Source: Streptomyces sp. NBC_00461 (lineage in GTDB: Bacteria > Actinomycetota > Actinomycetes > Streptomycetales > Streptomycetaceae). Taken from it: DNA of 64,000 bases. This document shows, piece after piece, positions 60,961-64,000 of this stretch. The DNA lies in NCBI RefSeq assembly GCF_036013935.1, contig NZ_CP107902.1, forward strand, positions 2,885,001-2,949,000, given 5' to 3'. Under the pieces are notes generated by a model. The model had not been told where the DNA came from and ran no database searches. It saw only the letters and a list, made by a program, of their open reading frames with translations. Position 1 is the stretch's first letter, and each line of letters begins with the position of its first letter. Both the position numbers and the translations under genes were made by a program.

Positions 60961-61038
60961 CCTCACCCCGCCGAGATCTTCGGCGACCTCACTCCGCCGA
61001 GATTTTCCGCGGCCTCACTTCGCGGAGGTTCTGCGGGG
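60961..61038. repeat. 26-bp tandem repeat at the end of the MFS gene
   Basis: Three imperfect 26-base units starting CCTCAC..CGCCGAGAT at 60961, 60987 and 61013. The third overlaps the last codons of the MFS gene. The first two lie between it and the sigma-factor gene. Confidence 0.7.
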
Positions 61039-62445
61039 CAGCCACACCAGCATCAGCACCGCCCCCGCGAGCAGCACCCCGGTGCCCGTCCGGAAGACCA
61101 GCGCGTACCCCTCCGTGAGCGCCCCCGGAGCATCGCTCCCGGCCGACCGCGTCGCCGCGATGGTCGACATCACCGCGAGCCCCAGTGAACCGCCCATCGT
61201 GCGCGAGGTGTTGACCAGCCCCGAGACCAGTCCGGCCTCTCCGGGAGCCGCCCCCGCCGTGGCGAGCGCGGCGAGCGGGGTCGCCGTCAGGCCGGCCCCC
61301 AGCATCATCAGGATCCCCGGGATCATGATCTCCGTCGGGTAGGCGCCCTCCGGCGTCATCATCGACTGCCAGCCGAAGCCGGCCGCCGCCACGACCGTCC
61401 CGAGCACGGCCACCTTGCGCGCGCCGAACACCGGCATGAACCGGGGCGCCGCCTTCGAACCGACGAGCACCGCCAGCGAGCTCGGCACCAGCGCCAGCCC
61501 GGCCTCCAGCGGCGTGTAGCCGAGTACGTTCTGCGCGTACAGCGTCATGAAGAACCACATGCAGAACATCGCGGAGCCGCACAGGAACATCGCCGCGTTC
61601 GCCGACGACACGGCCCGTACCCGGAACAGCCCGAGCGGCATGAGCGGGACCGCCGTACGCGACTCGACGAGCAGGAAGAGCGCGATCAGCGCGAGCCCCG
61701 CGGCCAGCGGCACGAGCGTGGCCGCCGCCGTCCACCCCTCCGCCTCCGTCTGCGAGATCCCGTACGCGAGGGTCGCGAGCCCTGCCGTCACCAGTACCGC
61801 GCCCGGCAGATCGAGCCTGCGCCCGTTCCCGTTCCGGCTCTCCGCCAGCCATCGCGTCGCGCCGGCCAGCACGACCGCCCCGATCGGCACGTTGATCAGC
61901 AGTACCCACCGCCAGGACAGGCCGTCCACCAGCGCCCCGCCGACCAGCCCGCCCGCCGCTCCGCCACCGGCACCCACCGCGGTCCAGGTCGCTATGGCCC
62001 GCGCCCGCGCGGCCCCCTCCGGGACCGCCGAGGTGAGGATCGTCAGCGTCGACGGCGCGAGCACGGCCGCCCCCAGCCCCTGCACGGCCCGCGCCACCAG
62101 CAGCTGACCGCCCTCCTGTGCCAGGCCGCCGCCGAACGAGGCCAGCGTGAACAGGGCGAGCCCCACCAGGAACATCCGCTTGCGCCCGTACAGGTCCCCG
62201 GCCCGCCCACCGAGCAGCATGAAACCGGCGAAGGCGATCGCGTACGCGTTCACCACCCACTGCAGTCCCTGCGGGCTCAGCCCCAGGTCGGCCCGCATCG
62301 ACGGCAACGCCACATTGACGACCGACACATCGAGCACGACCAGGAACTGTCCGGCGCAGGCGAGCGCCACGACCAGCCACGTGGGCGGCGCGGTACGGCG
62401 GGACGAGGTCCGGGTGACGTCAGCGGCTTCCAGCATGCCTGTCAT
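61015..62445 (-). CDS. MFS transporter, DHA2 (EmrB/QacA) family
   Basis: A 476-residue protein with 14 predicted transmembrane helices. Motifs: LDVSVVNVALPSMRADLG (motif D1), NAYAIAFAGFMLLGGRAGDLYGRKR (motif A), ARAVQGLGAAVLAPSTLTIL (motif B) and GGLVGGALVDGLSWRWVLLINVPIG (motif C), characteristic of drug-proton antiporters. It probably exports an antibiotic or dye-like compound. It is divergent from another DHA2-like gene; their shared upstream region may carry operators. Confidence 0.93.
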   Translation of the reverse strand: MTGMLEAADVTRTSSRRTAPPTWLVVALACAGQFLVVLDVSVVNVALPSMRADLGLSPQGLQWVVNAYAIAFAGFMLLGGRAGDLYGRKRMFLVGLALFTLASFGGGLAQEGGQLLVARAVQGLGAAVLAPSTLTILTSAVPEGAARARAIATWTAVGAGGGAAGGLVGGALVDGLSWRWVLLINVPIGAVVLAGATRWLAESRNGNGRRLDLPGAVLVTAGLATLAYGISQTEAEGWTAAATLVPLAAGLALIALFLLVESRTAVPLMPLGLFRVRAVSSANAAMFLCGSAMFCMWFFMTLYAQNVLGYTPLEAGLALVPSSLAVLVGSKAAPRFMPVFGARKVAVLGTVVAAAGFGWQSMMTPEGAYPTEIMIPGILMMLGAGLTATPLAALATAGAAPGEAGLVSGLVNTSRTMGGSLGLAVMSTIAATRSAGSDAPGALTEGYALVFRTGTGVLLAGAVLMLVWLPRRTSAK

Positions 62446-62673
62446 GCTCTCAACCCGCTTACGCCCCTTGCATCGGGATTTCGCCCGACCCGGTCCTCGG
62501 TCTCACGACCAGCACCGCCCGCCAGTCAGCCAGCCAGGCAGCCAGGCAGCCACCTGACGGTTGATCAGATACCCATGGCTCGGTCAAGAATTCATTAGAG
62601 ACCCGAAGCAACGGAATAGTTGCCTGCGCATACGAGGTTTACCCAGCACTTATCTCACGGGAGGCCTCACTCA
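62446..62673. promoter_or_regulatory. Divergent region between two MFS genes
   Basis: 228 bases. GCAAC (62608-62612) and GTTGC (62619-62623) form a short inverted repeat 50 bases before the rightward start. CAGCCAGG-type short repeats occur at 62520-62555. No coding sequence is seen. Confidence 0.4.
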
Positions 62674-64000
62674 ATGACGCACACGACGACCGACCAGCCC
62701 GCGCGGAAAGCGAGCGGAGCCCTGGTTCCGGTGCTCGCCTTCGCGGGGATCGTTGTCGCGGTGATGCAGACCCTGCTCGTCCCGGTCATCAAGGACCTGC
62801 CGCAGCTGCTGGGCACCGCGCCCAGCAACGCCACCTGGGTCCTGACCTCGACGCTGCTCTCGGGAGCCGTAGCCACGCCGATCATGGGCCGCCTCGGCGA
62901 CCTCTACGGAAAGCGGCGCATGCTGATCCTCAGCCTCGCCGTCATGGTGGTCGGTGCCCTGGTCAGCGCCCTCACCAGCGAACTGCTCACGATGATCGCC
63001 GGCCGTGCGCTGCAGGGCTTCGCGATGGGCGCGATCCCGCTCGGCATCGGCCTGATGCGCGACATGCTGCCGCGCGAGAAGCTCGGCTCGGCCATGGCCC
63101 TGATGAGCTCCTCGATCGGCGTCGGCGGCGGACTCGCGCTGCCGCTCGCGGCCCTGATCGCCCAGCACGCCGACTGGCACGCTCTCTTCTACGTCGCCGC
63201 CGGCCTCGGCGCGCTCGCCATCCTCCTCACCCTCCTCGTCGTACCGGAGTCCCCGATGCGCGCCGAGGGCTCCTTCGACGTCCTGGGTGCGATAGGCCTC
63301 TCCACCGGACTCGTCCTCTTCCTCCTGCCGATCACCAAGGGCAGCGACTGGGGCTGGACGTCCGGCACCACGCTCGGCCTGTTCGCCGCGTCCGCCGTCG
63401 TCCTCGTCCTGTGGGGCGTGATGGAGCTGCGCGTGAAGGCCCCGCTGGTGGACCTGCGCACCACGGCCCGCCCGGCCGTCCTGTTCACCAACCTCGCCTC
63501 GATCATGGTCGGTGTCTCCTTCTACGTCGTCTCCCTCGTCCTTCCCCAGCTGCTCCAGCTCCCGAAGGCCACCGGCTACGGTCTCGGCCAGTCGATGGTC
63601 ACCGCGGGCCTGCTGGTCGCGCCGCTGGGCCTGACGATGATGCTCACGGCGCCGGTCTACGCCCGCCTGTCGGCGAAGTACGGCCCCAAGGTCACCCTGA
63701 TCCTCGGCATGCTGATCATCGCGATCGGTTACGGCGCCGGCCTCGGCCTGATGAGCGCCGCCTGGCAGAGCCTCGTCATCGCGGTGCTCCTCGGCGCCGG
63801 CATCGGCCTCGCCTACTCCTCCCTCCCCGCGCTGATCGTCGGCGCGGTCCCGGCCTCGGAGACGGGCGCGGCCAACGGCCTGAACACGCTGATGCGTTCC
63901 ATCGGTACGTCGGTGTCGAGCGCCGTCATCGGCATGGTGCTGGCCAACACCGCGAACAACGTCGGCGGTGTGGAGATCCCGACCATGCACGGCTTCCGGG
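62674..64000 (+). CDS. MFS transporter (cut by window end)
   Basis: From ATG 62674 (GGGAGG nine bases upstream) an open frame of at least 442 codons runs off the window. It encodes a hydrophobic MFS protein: GIVVAVMQTLLVPVIKDLPQ, TWVLTSTLLSGAVATPIMGR followed by LGDLYGKRRMLI (motif A), AGRALQGFAMGAIPLGIGLM, SSSIGVGGGLALPLAALIAQ, then later helices ending GLNTLMRSIGTSVSSAVIGM. It resembles DHA2-family exporters of actinobacteria. The long minus-strand frame across the same bases is an antisense artefact. Confidence 0.92.
   Translation, partial: MTHTTTDQPARKASGALVPVLAFAGIVVAVMQTLLVPVIKDLPQLLGTAPSNATWVLTSTLLSGAVATPIMGRLGDLYGKRRMLILSLAVMVVGALVSALTSELLTMIAGRALQGFAMGAIPLGIGLMRDMLPREKLGSAMALMSSSIGVGGGLALPLAALIAQHADWHALFYVAAGLGALAILLTLLVVPESPMRAEGSFDVLGAIGLSTGLVLFLLPITKGSDWGWTSGTTLGLFAASAVVLVLWGVMELRVKAPLVDLRTTARPAVLFTNLASIMVGVSFYVVSLVLPQLLQLPKATGYGLGQSMVTAGLLVAPLGLTMMLTAPVYARLSAKYGPKVTLILGMLIIAIGYGAGLGLMSAAWQSLVIAVLLGAGIGLAYSSLPALIVGAVPASETGAANGLNTLMRSIGTSVSSAVIGMVLANTANNVGGVEIPTMHGFR

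Noticed and set aside
62671-63990. 439-codon minus-strand frame at the window end
   Set aside because: Highly charged antisense product opposite a clear MFS gene with a ribosome binding site.

Overview
The window is high-GC actinobacterial DNA, almost certainly Streptomyces. Evidence: GC-rich third codon positions, frequent GTG starts, ATGA/TGATG gene overlaps, XRE(DUF5753)–DUF397–anti-sigma-type ATPase clusters, a SigE-family sigma factor, and a Pgl (type 2 BREX) phage-defence locus. No tRNA, rRNA or CRISPR array was found. One structured RNA is clear: RNase P RNA (rnpB) on the minus strand at about 39.68-40.08 kb.

Left half (1-32.2 kb): a defence-rich accessory island. The four core Pgl genes all lie on the minus strand in two blocks: pglW-pglX (23651-15304) and pglY-pglZ (4387-1, pglZ cut by the window edge). 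About 10.9 kb of other genes separates the blocks. It holds an NB-ARC/TPR NLR-like ATPase preceded by a small helical protein, the two sharing a terminal RVYQ...DQHI motif (candidate amyloid signalling pair); two members of a DUF6879 family, one as a two-gene pair and one as a fusion; an EcsC-like protein; a glycine-rich-domain-like protein with a SAM methyltransferase and two very small proteins; and XRE/DUF397/ATPase regulators. Divergent from pglW is a 1010-residue SF1 helicase carrying a phospholipase-D-type nuclease domain and a DUF5710 tail. Then come a 42-residue membrane protein and two tandem DUF2075 helicase/nuclease paralogues. Each of these has the same 5' leader, whose extended hairpin contains the ribosome binding site.

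Middle (32.1-39.7 kb): a segment bounded by an exact 22-bp direct repeat that is the 3' end of rnpB. This looks like an integration footprint. It contains remnants of an IS3-type transposase (just outside), araD and a sugar ABC transporter, then an intact LacI-family regulator with two lac-type operators and two secreted arabinofuranosidases (GH54-CBM13 and LamG-GH51). It reads as a partly decayed arabinan-use locus.

Right part (39.7-64 kb): mostly conserved chromosome. It contains rnpB; an EamA transporter; AraC and TetR regulators (TetR with DUF4260 and two perfect or near-perfect operators); an RNB ribonuclease; YaaA; KDPG aldolase; RNase H/phosphatase; a zinc-ribbon protein; a Nif3-like protein; an SDR–alcohol dehydrogenase–MaoC lipid module; an ABC exporter with a DesK/NarL-type two-component system that is split by an antisense GH54-CBM42 gene; a sigma factor with a membrane-anchored partner; and two divergent DHA2-type MFS transporters, the last cut by the window end.

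Main caveats: family names are from recognised motifs and domain order, with no database search. Start codons were chosen from ribosome binding sites and overlaps. Functions of the small island genes are mostly unknown.
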